Source of the DNA: RBG-16-66-20 sp035308765
GTDB taxonomy: Bacteria; Pseudomonadota; Gammaproteobacteria; Burkholderiales; SG8-39
NCBI GenBank assembly: GCA_035308765.1
Contig: DATGGA010000012.1
Location: forward strand, 42,621 to 106,620
DNA length: 64,000 nucleotides
Direction: 5' to 3'
Translations under genes and position numbers: made by a program
Shown: positions 1 through 7,917 of the stretch, piece by piece
Layout: every line of letters begins with the position of its first letter
Numbering within the stretch: position 1 is the stretch's first letter
Notes under the pieces: generated by a model
Databases searched by the model: none
What the model saw: only the letters and a program-made list of their open reading frames with translations
Told to the model about the DNA's origin: nothing

Positions 1-483
1 CAGGCGCGCGTCGTCCACGCGGCAATCGGAATAGATGAATCCGTGTTTTAGCTGCGGCTTTAGGCCCGAGTTGTACGGCGGCCCGTCCAGCCGGATCGCC
101 CTCGAGCCCGGCAGGCTGGCGCGGCGCGACAGGTGGTCGTACAGGAACAACCCGGCGCGGATCATCCAGCGCGGCCGCAGCTCGGGAACGTGCGGCATGA
201 CGAAGCGCGCCGGCCAGACCAGATGCGCGGCCACCTTCAGCAGCACTTCGCGCTCGGCGAGCGCTTCGGCCACCAGCCGGAACTCGTAGTGTTCGAGGTA
301 TCTCAGCCCACCGTGGATCAGCTTCGAGGACGAAGACGAGGTTGCGCCGGCCAGATCGCCCTTCTCCACCAGCAATACCGAAAGGCCGCGGCCCGCCGCA
401 TCCCGCGCGATGCCGGCGCCATTGATACCGCCGCCGACAACCAGCAGGTCGTAGCTATTTTCCGAGAGGACGTGCGGTTGCAA
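1..483 (-). CDS. glpD: Glycerol-3-phosphate dehydrogenase, N-terminal part (cut by window edge)
   Basis: Flavoprotein that oxidises sn-glycerol 3-phosphate to dihydroxyacetone phosphate and passes electrons to quinone at the inner membrane. 161 codons are present. The FAD-binding Rossmann motif GGGINGAG lies near the N-terminus, followed by SSSSSKLIHGGLRYLEHYEF and, near the cut, LKPQLKHGFIYSDCRVDD, all characteristic of GlpD. The C-terminal part lies outside the window. No ATG or GTG is available before the Rossmann motif, so a TTG at 481-483 is the likely start, with no clear Shine-Dalgarno. A TATAAT hexamer on the minus strand (491-496) sits just upstream. The histidine kinase gene ends only 30 bases upstream, so read-through is also possible. 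Family call is firm; the start is less sure. Confidence 0.9.
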   Translation of the reverse strand, partial: MQPHVLSENSYDLLVVGGGINGAGIARDAAGRGLSVLLVEKGDLAGATSSSSSKLIHGGLRYLEHYEFRLVAEALAEREVLLKVAAHLVWPARFVMPHVPELRPRWMIRAGLFLYDHLSRRASLPGSRAIRLDGPPYNSGLKPQLKHGFIYSDCRVDDARL

Positions 484-513
484 GCGCGGAATTATAAGGT
501 GCGCGCTATGCGC

Positions 514-2094
514 TTAGGCGGCCCTTGCGAGCGCCACTTCGAAGGCGACGCCGCCGCCCGGCAGGTTTTCCGCGCGCAGGCTGCCGCCATGGAACTCCGC
601 GATCAGGCGCGCGATGTAGAGTCCCAGTCCGAGGTGCGGCACGCCGGCCGAGCGCTCGCCGCGCTGCGAAACCATGGAATCGAACAGCGAATCCCGGATG
701 GCATCCGGCAGCGGCGGCCCCTGGTTTTCTATGCGCAGGCGCCCACCGGCTCCGAGCGAGATGCGGATCGCAGTCCCGGCCGCGGCGAAATCCACCGCGT
801 TTTCCACCAGCTTGTCGAGCATCTGCGCCAGCAGGTCCGCCGAACCGGAGGCCGGCACAGACTCGGCCGGTATCGTGAGCTCGAAGATCCTCGGTGCATA
901 AGCCAGACGATAGCCTTCGACGCAGCCTCGCACGACCGTGGCGGCGTCGAAACTCTCCCGCGTCGCTGCCGAGAGGCTCTGTTCCAGGCGGCTGGCCTCA
1001 GTCATGCGCGAAAGGATGGTGCTCAGGCGCGCGAGTCCTTCCTCCGCGCGCTCTACGTAGGTGCGCGTCTCCTCGGGTGTTCGCGCGGCTCGCAGGTTCT
1101 CGAGGGAAGAGCGTACTACAGCGACCGGGGTTCTCAATTCGTGCGACAAGCGGCCCGCGAGGGATTCCAGATAGGCGTTGTAGCGCGCGAGCCGCCCCAG
1201 CACTGTGGTGAAGCTGCGCGATAGGTCGCCGATTTCATCGCGGGCGTCCGAGGCCGTGGCCAGGCGCGTCACCCGCCCGCGCGCATCGATCGCCGCTTCG
1301 GCCTCGTCGCTCAGCCGCCGGATCCGGTTCGAGATGCGCGTCGCGAACCAGAGCAGCATCGCGGCGACCAGCGCAAACAGGACCATCGTCACCACCAGAA
1401 GCCGTTCCAGCGCCTGGCTGCGCAGCGAGGCGATCCGGTTGGTCGTTTCCTCGACAACGACCGCACCATCCACCTGATCGCCCACCCAGATCGGGTACGC
1501 CGCTGAAACCACCACCGCGCGTCCATCCCGCGTATTGCGCGTGCGCGTGCCGGCCGCGCCCTGCAGTGCGCCGGTGACTTCGCGCCCGGCGGCGACCGCG
1601 TCTTCGGCAATCGCATCGTCGAACTCTTCGGTCGGCGGCGCGAGCAGCCAGCCAAACATGCGCTCGGCGATGCTGGGCGGCGGCAGATCGGGGCGCTTGA
1701 GGCTGCCGGCAAGTGCGAGTACGTGATAGTCGCGGCTCACCACCCAGATGCGCGAGCTTGACCGTTCCAGCCCCTTCAGGATCGCGGCGATCTCGGCGTC
1801 GGTGGCATCTTCGCGCGCGGATTCTTCGTGCGCGATCACGCCGCCGGTCAGGCGCTGCAGTTCCTGCTCTGCTTCGCGCTGCAGCTCGGATTCGCCGCGC
1901 GAACGGTAGGCCAGCAGCTGCGGCCTTTCGTGCAGGGCGGTGGCCACCGCGCGCGCCGTCGCCATCAGAGCTTCTTCCTGCGCCGCCAGGAGGAAGCGCT
2001 CCATTTCGCGCACATAGCGCCAGCCGGCCCATGGCAGCACCAATAGCGCAAGCGCGACCAGCGCCAGTTTGGCGCGCAGCGGAAATCGTTTCAT
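514..2094 (-). CDS. Sensor histidine kinase, PdsS-like (dedicated sortase system family)
   Basis: Membrane histidine kinase of 526 residues. A first membrane helix lies at about 8-24, a large sensor region at 25-230, a second helix at about 231-252, then a HAMP-like linker. The HisKA box has the phospho-acceptor His318 in RLSHELRTP. The HATPase domain shows LVENAVDFA (N box) and GLGLYIARLIAEFHGG (G2 box). The G1 box is atypical (ENQGPPLP instead of DxGxG). Its response regulator ends 3 bases upstream, so the two form an operon. From memory, the pair resembles the TIGR03785/TIGR03787 dedicated sortase kinase and regulator; the histidine kinase call is certain, that subfamily is an inference. 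Confidence 0.85.
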   Translation of the reverse strand: MKRFPLRAKLALVALALLVLPWAGWRYVREMERFLLAAQEEALMATARAVATALHERPQLLAYRSRGESELQREAEQELQRLTGGVIAHEESAREDATDAEIAAILKGLERSSSRIWVVSRDYHVLALAGSLKRPDLPPPSIAERMFGWLLAPPTEEFDDAIAEDAVAAGREVTGALQGAAGTRTRNTRDGRAVVVSAAYPIWVGDQVDGAVVVEETTNRIASLRSQALERLLVVTMVLFALVAAMLLWFATRISNRIRRLSDEAEAAIDARGRVTRLATASDARDEIGDLSRSFTTVLGRLARYNAYLESLAGRLSHELRTPVAVVRSSLENLRAARTPEETRTYVERAEEGLARLSTILSRMTEASRLEQSLSAATRESFDAATVVRGCVEGYRLAYAPRIFELTIPAESVPASGSADLLAQMLDKLVENAVDFAAAGTAIRISLGAGGRLRIENQGPPLPDAIRDSLFDSMVSQRGERSAGVPHLGLGLYIARLIAEFHGGSLRAENLPGGGVAFEVALARAA

Positions 2095-2097
2095 GTT

Positions 2098-2787
2098 CTA
2101 GGCTTTCCAGCGGTAACCGAGGCCGTAGGCAGTCTCGATTCCGTCGAAAGCCGGGTCTGTGGCCAGGAATTTGGCGCGCACGCGTTTCACGTGGGAAGTA
2201 ACGGTGGCATCGTCCACCACCAGTTCCGCATCGCGCATCAACTGATCGCGGTTCTTGACGTGGCCCGGATGGCGCGCAAGCGAATGCACGATCCAGAATT
2301 CGGTCAGCGTGAGCTCGACCCGGCCGCCCTTCCATAGCGCGCTGAATCGCTTGAGATCCAGCTCGAGCGCACCGCGTACGATGCGCTCCTCGACCGGCCT
2401 GGTTTCAGCCAGCGCGTCCACCCGCCGGAACAACGCCCCGATCCGCGCCATCAGGTGCGGCAGACTGACGCCCTTTGTGAGGTAGTCGTCGGCCCCCAGC
2501 CGCAGCCCGGATACGACGTCGAAGTCGGAATCGTGCGCGGTGAGAAACACGATCGGCAGCTGCGGCGAGAGAGCGCGCAGGTCGCGGCACAGCGCAAAGC
2601 CACCCTCGGCCTCGTCTCCCAGCCCGATGTCGATGATCGCGAGATCGGGCAGGCGGCCGCGCAGCGCTTCCAGCGCCTCGCGCCGTCCAGCGTAGGCGGA
2701 CACCTCGTAGCCATGGCGCTTGAGCGCTTCGGCGTAGTTGGCGCGAATGGCGGCATCATCCTCGACGATCGCGATGCGGCGGGCCAT
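2098..2787 (-). CDS. DNA-binding response regulator, PdsR-like (OmpR type)
   Basis: Response regulator of 229 residues. The receiver domain has the acidic pair ED at 9-10, the phospho-acceptor Asp53 (AIIDIG), Thr83 and Lys105 (DYLTKG). The C-terminal winged helix carries LTLTEFWIVHSLARHPGHVK and ends in YGLGYRW, as in OmpR/PhoB regulators. It is the first gene of the pair with the kinase that starts 3 bases after its stop. The wording of the winged helix (TEFWIVHSLARHPGHVKNRDQLM) is close to what I recall of the dedicated sortase regulators, but no sortase or target gene is in this window. The start at 2787 is an ATG directly before the receiver domain. Confidence 0.87.
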   Translation of the reverse strand: MARRIAIVEDDAAIRANYAEALKRHGYEVSAYAGRREALEALRGRLPDLAIIDIGLGDEAEGGFALCRDLRALSPQLPIVFLTAHDSDFDVVSGLRLGADDYLTKGVSLPHLMARIGALFRRVDALAETRPVEERIVRGALELDLKRFSALWKGGRVELTLTEFWIVHSLARHPGHVKNRDQLMRDAELVVDDATVTSHVKRVRAKFLATDPAFDGIETAYGLGYRWKA

Positions 2788-2913
2788 GCGGCGACTATAC
2801 CCCAGGCCCCGCCGTCATTTTTTCCGCATTTTTGTTCCCTGCTTTGCCATTCCGCGAACCCTGCGTGCGCCCGTTTGAGGAATGAAATGCAGGCGTCAAC
2901 AAGGAGCCGGATC

Positions 2914-3030
2914 ATGGTCAAGACCAGGATGTTCGCCGTGGAACTCGCCGCCCAGATCGTGCTCGCAGCCGCAATCGGCACTTTCGTTGCCATCGTCCTG
3001 GCGGGCGCAACCATGCTGCTCGCGGCATGA
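2914..3030 (+). CDS. Small single-helix membrane protein (38 aa), unknown function
   Basis: Short ORF preceded by a textbook Shine-Dalgarno, AAGGAG at 2901-2906, seven bases before the ATG at 2914. The peptide starts MVKTRMFAVELAAQ and continues as one hydrophobic stretch of about 25 residues rich in Ala, Val, Ile and Leu, consistent with a single membrane span. It is divergent from the response regulator at 2787. The stop overlaps the ATG of a second short ORF (ATGA). I do not recognise the family. The ribosome-binding site and composition argue for a real gene; its small size keeps confidence moderate. Confidence 0.5.
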   Translation: MVKTRMFAVELAAQIVLAAAIGTFVAIVLAGATMLLAA

Positions 3031-3167
3031 CCAGCGGGATGAAATACGGCGACATCGCGCTCGGCGTCGAATGCGCGCTTCCCGCGGGAGTCGCGTTGCT
3101 TCACCGCGCAAGCCGCGCGCAGCGTCTGATGGCATGGCTGGTCATGGCGCTCTCGCGCCGAACCTGA
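3027..3167 (+). CDS. Possible small protein (46 aa) overlapping the previous stop
   Basis: ORF starting at an ATG that overlaps the stop of the 38-residue membrane protein by ATGA, the usual sign of translational coupling. It reads MTSGMKYGDIALGVECALPA and ends in a basic tail, LSRRT. It is weakly hydrophobic in the middle and has no motif I recognise. There is no independent Shine-Dalgarno beyond the coupling. In GC-rich DNA an open frame of this length can occur by chance, so this is only a candidate. Confidence 0.25.
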   Translation: MTSGMKYGDIALGVECALPAGVALLHRASRAQRLMAWLVMALSRRT

Positions 3168-3258
3168 GGAACCGCGGGGGCGGGCGCGCTGCGGCCCGGA
3201 AAGGAGGGTCGGGACACGGCCACGGCGACGCCCGCCCGCTTCGGCGACGACCTATAGA

Positions 3259-3936
3259 ATGCCGGGCATGAGCGCCTCGCTTACTTTGGTCATCGCCAAC
3301 AAAAATTACTCTTCCTGGTCCATGCGGCCCTGGGTGCTGCTGCGCGGATTGAAGCTGCCGTTTCAGGAAAGGCTGATGAAGTTCAATTCGAAGGACTGGA
3401 GCGACAATATCGGCCGGCTCTCGCCTTCGCGCATGGTCCCGGTTCTTTGGGAAGGCGAGCCCGGCAAGGGCTTCGCCACCTGGGATACCCTCGCCATCAT
3501 GGAACGGTTAGATGAGCTGTTCCCGGCAGCCGCCGTCTGGCCGGGCGACGCGCGGGCGCGCGCACGGGCACGGTCGCTGTGCGCTGAATTTCACGCGGGC
3601 TTCCGCGAGTTCCGCGGCGCGATGCCGATGAATATCCGCGGCCGCTATCCCGGCAAGGGAATGAACGAGAAGGTGGCCAAGGACATCGCCCGGATCGACA
3701 CCCTGTGGGCGGCGGCGAAGCATCCGTACCTGTTCGGCGAATTCTGTGCGGCGGACGCGTTCTATGCGCCGGTGGCGACGCGCCTGGTGACCTATGGCGT
3801 CGAATTGAAAGGCGCCGCGCGGGAGTACCAGCAGGCCTTGCTCGAATCTCCGGGGGTCGAGGCCTGGAGCGCGGAGGCGGTGAAAGAAACCGAATTTGTC
3901 GCGGAAGACGAGCCATACGCGACCGCGCCCCGCTGA
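3259..3936 (+). CDS. Glutathione S-transferase family protein
   Basis: Soluble GST-fold protein of 225 residues. The N-terminal thioredoxin-like domain opens with LVIANKNYSSWSMRPWVLLR, which contains the glutathione-site serines, and continues with SPSRMVPVL, carrying the cis-proline motif before the usual TLAIMERLDELFP helix. The rest (about 95-220) is an all-helical C-terminal domain. Substrate unknown. Two starts are possible, ATG 3259 and ATG 3268; a TATAGA hexamer at 3253-3258 sits so close that the second may be used. The gene stands alone and converges with the lipoprotein pair. Family firm, role unknown. Confidence 0.85.
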   Translation: MPGMSASLTLVIANKNYSSWSMRPWVLLRGLKLPFQERLMKFNSKDWSDNIGRLSPSRMVPVLWEGEPGKGFATWDTLAIMERLDELFPAAAVWPGDARARARARSLCAEFHAGFREFRGAMPMNIRGRYPGKGMNEKVAKDIARIDTLWAAAKHPYLFGEFCAADAFYAPVATRLVTYGVELKGAAREYQQALLESPGVEAWSAEAVKETEFVAEDEPYATAPR

Positions 3937-3976
3937 TTGAGGCGGGGTTCATAGATACCTGGAAAAGAGGCGGCGC

Positions 3977-4546
3977 CTACTTCGCCGCGGAGGCGCGGAT
4001 GAAATCAGGGTCCGAGAACAGATTGCTTATCAGCTTCTGTATGGTCGCGACATAGTTGTCCAGCGCGCGCGGGATGGCAATCGCGCCCATGAGGGAAGAT
4101 TCCCACTGGTTCTGCGCCTGGATCAGCTTGTCGTAAAGCGTGCTTCCCCCCTGCGCAAGCCTGAACCGGACCTGCAGATCCGATTGATTGATCTGGGCGC
4201 CGGCGGCGGTGAGGTAATTCTTCATCAGCACGCCGGTCAGCACTTGCGGGGACGAGGCGTCGAATTTGCCCGCCGCCTTGAGTTCCTTGGTCACCGCGTC
4301 GCCGAAGTAATCGGCATAGGAATTGTTGATCGGCGATACGAAGACGCCCGCGCGCGCGCCAACGCTGTTCAGCTCGGCCTCGCGCCCCTTCTCAAACTCG
4401 AACCTGCCCACGGCGACAGGCCCCGCCAGTTTGGCGGTCACATCGACATTCGAGACCGACGCCGCATAGGGCGGGGCCACCGTTGTGCATGCACCCAGAA
4501 AAACCGTGAATCCAAGAATCAGCAGCAAGCCCGGCATCTTGATCAT
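3977..4546 (-). CDS. Putative lipoprotein, unknown function
   Basis: Protein of 189 residues with a lipoprotein signal: MIKMPGLLLILGFTVFLGAC, where LGAC is the lipobox and Cys20 the predicted lipidated residue. The mature part has no domain I recognise; it contains a region with YADYFGDAVTKEL and ends DPDFIRASAAK. The open frame continues upstream, but the ATG at 4546 is chosen because it gives the signal peptide directly and lies 15 bases after the stop of the preceding lipoprotein. The two lipoproteins form a pair directly downstream of atpC. Its role, perhaps in the cell envelope, is inferred only from the lipobox. Confidence 0.7.
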   Translation of the reverse strand: MIKMPGLLLILGFTVFLGACTTVAPPYAASVSNVDVTAKLAGPVAVGRFEFEKGREAELNSVGARAGVFVSPINNSYADYFGDAVTKELKAAGKFDASSPQVLTGVLMKNYLTAAGAQINQSDLQVRFRLAQGGSTLYDKLIQAQNQWESSLMGAIAIPRALDNYVATIQKLISNLFSDPDFIRASAAK

Positions 4547-4560
4547 TGAGTACCCGCCAG

Positions 4561-5151
4561 TCACAGAAGATTGGATTTCGACAGGTCCCGCATGATCGAC
4601 CACATCAATTGGTTCAGCAGCTTTGTAACCGCATCCCGGGGCGAAGGCTCTGGAGTCAGGCCTGGCGGCGGCGCGGTATTGCCGAGGGCGGAATGAATCG
4701 CGTGCCTGTATTCCAGCGTAACCGGCGCCGCGCCAGGAATGGTCAGGACTGCCTTGCACTCGTAACCGTCGGTGACGACGGCCCCGACCAGACCGAAAGT
4801 CAGTCCTACGCCGACGCCCTTGGAAACGGCGTCCTGAGTAATGGGCACGTTATTGATCACCACGGTGAGCCGGTGCTGGTTTGCCTGCGGCTCTCCGGAA
4901 ACAACCGAAAATAGTCCTGATTCCTTGGCCACGTTGAAAACCCGCTCTCGGGTGCTTTCAGTAGCACGCGCGTTGGCGGAGCCCCGGGTCTGAAATTCGT
5001 AAAGCAATTGGACCGGCTGCGGTGCCGCCGTCGTGGCGACGTCGCTTTTGGACGCCGGCGGCAAGGTTTTATCGACGTACATCGTGGGCACGCAGGCGGA
5101 CAGCAAAATGCCCACAACTACCAGCGCCAGCAGGCGCAGCACGCGCTTCAT
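4561..5151 (-). CDS. Putative lipoprotein, unknown function
   Basis: Protein of 196 residues starting MKRVLRLLALVVVGILLSAC, a clear lipoprotein signal with lipobox LSAC at Cys20. A strong Shine-Dalgarno (GGAGGAGGGGG) precedes the ATG. The body contains a short glycine-rich hydrophobic stretch (GVGVGLTFGLVGAVV) and an acidic/proline segment near residue 165. Not recognised at family level. It begins 27 bases after the atpC stop on the same strand, with no terminator visible between, so it may be co-transcribed with the ATP synthase operon. The next gene, another lipoprotein, follows after 14 bases. Confidence 0.7.
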   Translation of the reverse strand: MKRVLRLLALVVVGILLSACVPTMYVDKTLPPASKSDVATTAAPQPVQLLYEFQTRGSANARATESTRERVFNVAKESGLFSVVSGEPQANQHRLTVVINNVPITQDAVSKGVGVGLTFGLVGAVVTDGYECKAVLTIPGAAPVTLEYRHAIHSALGNTAPPPGLTPEPSPRDAVTKLLNQLMWSIMRDLSKSNLL

Positions 5152-5178
5152 ACCCCCTCCTCCCAGATAGGATTTCCC

Positions 5179-5601
5179 CTACTTCTTGCGCAGCTTGCGG
5201 ATGGCCGCGATCTGCGCGGCAAGCATCGCGAGTTCTCCTTCGACCGTCGCAATTTCCTGCTTGTCCTTCGCGCTGGCGCGCGCTTCCTCGGCCCGCTTGA
5301 TCGCTTCGTTGGCCTTCGCTTCGTCGAGATCGGCACCGCGGATCGCGGTGTCGGCGAGCACGGTGATTACCTTCGGCTGCACTTCGAGGATGCCGCCCGC
5401 GACGAAAATCGTCTGCTTTTCACCGCCGCCAGGCGGCGTGATCTCCACCGTGCCCGCCTTGATGCGCGTGATCAGCGGCGTATGGCGCGGGTAGATGCCG
5501 AGCTCGCCCGATTCGCCGGGCAGCACGACGAACTCCGCCTCGCCAGAAAATATCGCAGCTTCGGCGCTGACGACGTCGACGTGAATAGTGGCGGCAGCCA
5601 T
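5179..5601 (-). CDS. atpC: ATP synthase F1 epsilon subunit
   Basis: Epsilon subunit of the F1 sector (140 residues), part of the rotating central stalk and an intrinsic inhibitor of ATP hydrolysis. The N-terminal beta-sandwich contains FVVLPGESGELGIYPRHTPL, the family signature, and the C-terminal helical hairpin is rich in Ala, Glu and Lys (EAKANEAIKRAEEARASA). Its ATG overlaps the atpD stop by one base (TAATG), indicating translational coupling. Last gene of the atp operon. Length is normal for the family. Confidence 0.96.
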   Translation of the reverse strand: MAAATIHVDVVSAEAAIFSGEAEFVVLPGESGELGIYPRHTPLITRIKAGTVEITPPGGGEKQTIFVAGGILEVQPKVITVLADTAIRGADLDEAKANEAIKRAEEARASAKDKQEIATVEGELAMLAAQIAAIRKLRKK

Positions 5602-7031
5602 TACTGGAGCGTTTTCGCTTTCTCGAACGCTTCCTCGATCGCGCCGACCATGTAGAAGGCCTGCTCCGGCAGCGCGTCGCACTCGCCGTTGACGATCATC
5701 TTGAAGCCCTTGATGGTGTCCTTGAGAGAAACATACTTGCCCGGGGTGCCGGTGAAGTTCTGCGCCACCGTGAAGGGCTGCGACAGGAAGCGCTGGATTT
5801 TCCGCGCGCGGGATACCGCGAGCTTGTCCTCGGGCGCGAGTTCGTCCATGCCCAGGATGGCGATGATGTCGCGCAGTTCCTTGTAGCGCTGCAGGGTCGC
5901 CTGCACCGAGCGCGTGGTGTTGTAATGGTCTTCGCCGATGGTGTTCGGGTCGACCTGGCGCGAGGTGGAGTCGAGCGGGTCCACGGCCGGATAGATGCCG
6001 AGCGAGGCGATGTCGCGCGACAGCACGACGGTCGCGTCGAGGTGGCCGAAGGTTGTCGCAGGCGACGGGTCGGTCAAGTCATCGGCAGGCACATATACGG
6101 CTTGAATCGAAGTGATCGAGCCGACCTTGGTCGAGGTGATGCGCTCCTGCAAGCGGCCCATTTCCTCGGCCAGCGTCGGCTGATAGCCCACTGCGGAAGG
6201 CATCCGGCCGAGCAGCGCGGATACTTCGGTGCCCGCCAGCGTGAAGCGGTAGATGTTGTCGACGAAGAACAGGATGTCGCGGCCCTCGTCGCGGAAACTC
6301 TCGGCCATCGTGAGGCCCGTCAGCGCCACGCGCAGGCGGTTGCCCGGGGGCTCGTTCATCTGGCCGAACACCATCGCCACTTTCGAATCGGTCAGGTTGT
6401 CGAGCTTGACCACTTCGGCTTCGATCATCTCGTGATAGAAGTCGTTGCCCTCGCGGGTGCGCTCGCCGACGCCCGCAAACACCGACAGGCCCGAGTGCTG
6501 GGTCGCGATGTTGTTGATCAGTTCCAGCATGTTCACGGTCTTGCCGACGCCCGCGCCGCCGAAGAGGCCGATTTTTCCGCCTTTGGCGAACGGGCAGATG
6601 AGGTCGATTACCTTGATGCCCGTTTCGAGCAGCTCCACCGACGGCGACAGCTCGTCGAATTTCGGCGCCGCCTGATGGATCGAGCGCAGTTTGTCCGACT
6701 TGATCGGGCCGCCGTCATCGATCGGCCGGCCGAGCACGTCCATGATGCGGCCGAGCGTGCCCAGGCCAACGGGCACCGAGATCGGCCCGCCGGTGTTGTT
6801 CACCTTCATGCCGCGGCGCAGGCCGTCGGAGGATCCCAGCGCGATGCAGCGCACCACGCCGTCGCCGAGCTGCTGCTCGACTTCGAAAGTGAGGCCCTTC
6901 TCGACCAGTCCGCCCTCGCCCGTGTCGGCGAGCTTGAGCGCGTCGTAGACCTTTGGCATCCCGTCGCGGGGGAATTCAATGTCGGTGACTGCGCCGACGC
7001 ATTGAACGATCGTTCCTTGTGCTTGTGCCAT
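5601..7031 (-). CDS. atpD: ATP synthase F1 beta subunit
   Basis: Catalytic beta subunit (476 residues) of F1, which makes ATP from ADP and phosphate in a hexamer with alpha. The P-loop GGAGVGKT lies at about residue 155, followed by GERTREGNDFYHEM with the catalytic Glu, and the Walker B region DILFFVDNIYRF. The C-terminus has the LAPEDKLAVSRARKIQRFLSQPF helices, with DELAPED as the usual DELSEED lever segment. It lies between atpG (11-base gap) and atpC (one-base overlap). Length and motifs are standard. Confidence 0.98.
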   Translation of the reverse strand: MAQAQGTIVQCVGAVTDIEFPRDGMPKVYDALKLADTGEGGLVEKGLTFEVEQQLGDGVVRCIALGSSDGLRRGMKVNNTGGPISVPVGLGTLGRIMDVLGRPIDDGGPIKSDKLRSIHQAAPKFDELSPSVELLETGIKVIDLICPFAKGGKIGLFGGAGVGKTVNMLELINNIATQHSGLSVFAGVGERTREGNDFYHEMIEAEVVKLDNLTDSKVAMVFGQMNEPPGNRLRVALTGLTMAESFRDEGRDILFFVDNIYRFTLAGTEVSALLGRMPSAVGYQPTLAEEMGRLQERITSTKVGSITSIQAVYVPADDLTDPSPATTFGHLDATVVLSRDIASLGIYPAVDPLDSTSRQVDPNTIGEDHYNTTRSVQATLQRYKELRDIIAILGMDELAPEDKLAVSRARKIQRFLSQPFTVAQNFTGTPGKYVSLKDTIKGFKMIVNGECDALPEQAFYMVGAIEEAFEKAKTLQ

Positions 7032-7042
7032 GGTTCGTTCCT

Positions 7043-7906
7043 TTATACGGCGGCAGCGCCGCCCACAATTTCAGAAAGCTCTTTGGTGATGCCGGCCTGG
7101 CGGTTCTTGTTGTAGATCAGCGTCAGCTCGTCGATCAGGTCGCGCGCGTTGTCGGAGGCGGCCTTCATCGCCACCATGCGCGCCGACTGCTCTGACGCCA
7201 TGTTCTCGGCCACCGCCTGGAAAATGATCGCCTCGATGTAGCGCGTCATCACCTGATCGAGCACCGTCTTGGCTTCCGGCTCGTAAAGGTAGTCCCACAC
7301 TGTCTCCGGCGCGCCCATGCGCTCGCCCGAAAGCGGCAGCAGCTGCTCGATGACGGGCTCCTGCTTCATGGTGTTCAGGAAACGCGTATAGCCGATCACC
7401 AGGCGATCGAACCGGCCCTTGGTGTAACCATCCAGCATCACCTTGACGGTACCGATCAGCTTGTCCATCTGCGGCCGGTCGCCGATCTGGATGGCGTGCG
7501 AAACGATGTTCGCGCCCAGGCGCTGCATGAATCCGAAGCCCTTGTTGCCTATGCAGCAGACGTCGACTTCCCCGCCCTCCGCCTGCCACGTTTTGTACTG
7601 GTTGAGCGCCATGCGCAGCAGGTTGGTGTTGAGCGCACCGCACAACCCTTTGTCGGTGGTGATCACGATCAGGCCGACGCGCTTTGCGGTTTCGCGCGAT
7701 ACCAGGAACGGATGGCGATATTCCGGGTTGGCATGGCTGATGTGCGCCGCCACGTTGCGGATTTTCTCCCCGTAGGGACGCGCCATGCGCATGCGCTCCT
7801 GCGCCTTGCGCATTTTCGAGGCGGCGACCATCTCCATCGCCTTGGTGATTTTCCGAGTGTTCTGCACACTCTTGATCTTCACCCGTATTTCTTTGGTGCC
7901 CGGCAT
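7043..7906 (-). CDS. atpG: ATP synthase F1 gamma subunit
   Basis: Central rotor shaft of F1 (287 residues). The N-terminal coiled-coil helix reads KEIRVKIKSVQNTRKITKAMEMV, the hallmark of AtpG, followed by ITTDKGLCGALNTN in the Rossmann-like middle domain. The C-terminal helix MVAMKAASDNARDLIDELTLIYNKNRQA pairs with the first helix inside the alpha3beta3 ring. The gene follows atpA after 11 bases and precedes atpD. Length normal, start at ATG 7906. Confidence 0.97.
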   Translation of the reverse strand: MPGTKEIRVKIKSVQNTRKITKAMEMVAASKMRKAQERMRMARPYGEKIRNVAAHISHANPEYRHPFLVSRETAKRVGLIVITTDKGLCGALNTNLLRMALNQYKTWQAEGGEVDVCCIGNKGFGFMQRLGANIVSHAIQIGDRPQMDKLIGTVKVMLDGYTKGRFDRLVIGYTRFLNTMKQEPVIEQLLPLSGERMGAPETVWDYLYEPEAKTVLDQVMTRYIEAIIFQAVAENMASEQSARMVAMKAASDNARDLIDELTLIYNKNRQAGITKELSEIVGGAAAV

Positions 7907-7917
7907 GGCGTGTCAGC

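Noticed and set aside
133..1224. Long plus-strand open frame
   Set aside because: It is antisense to glpD and the kinase gene. GC-rich DNA gives long antisense frames, and the translation has no recognisable domain.
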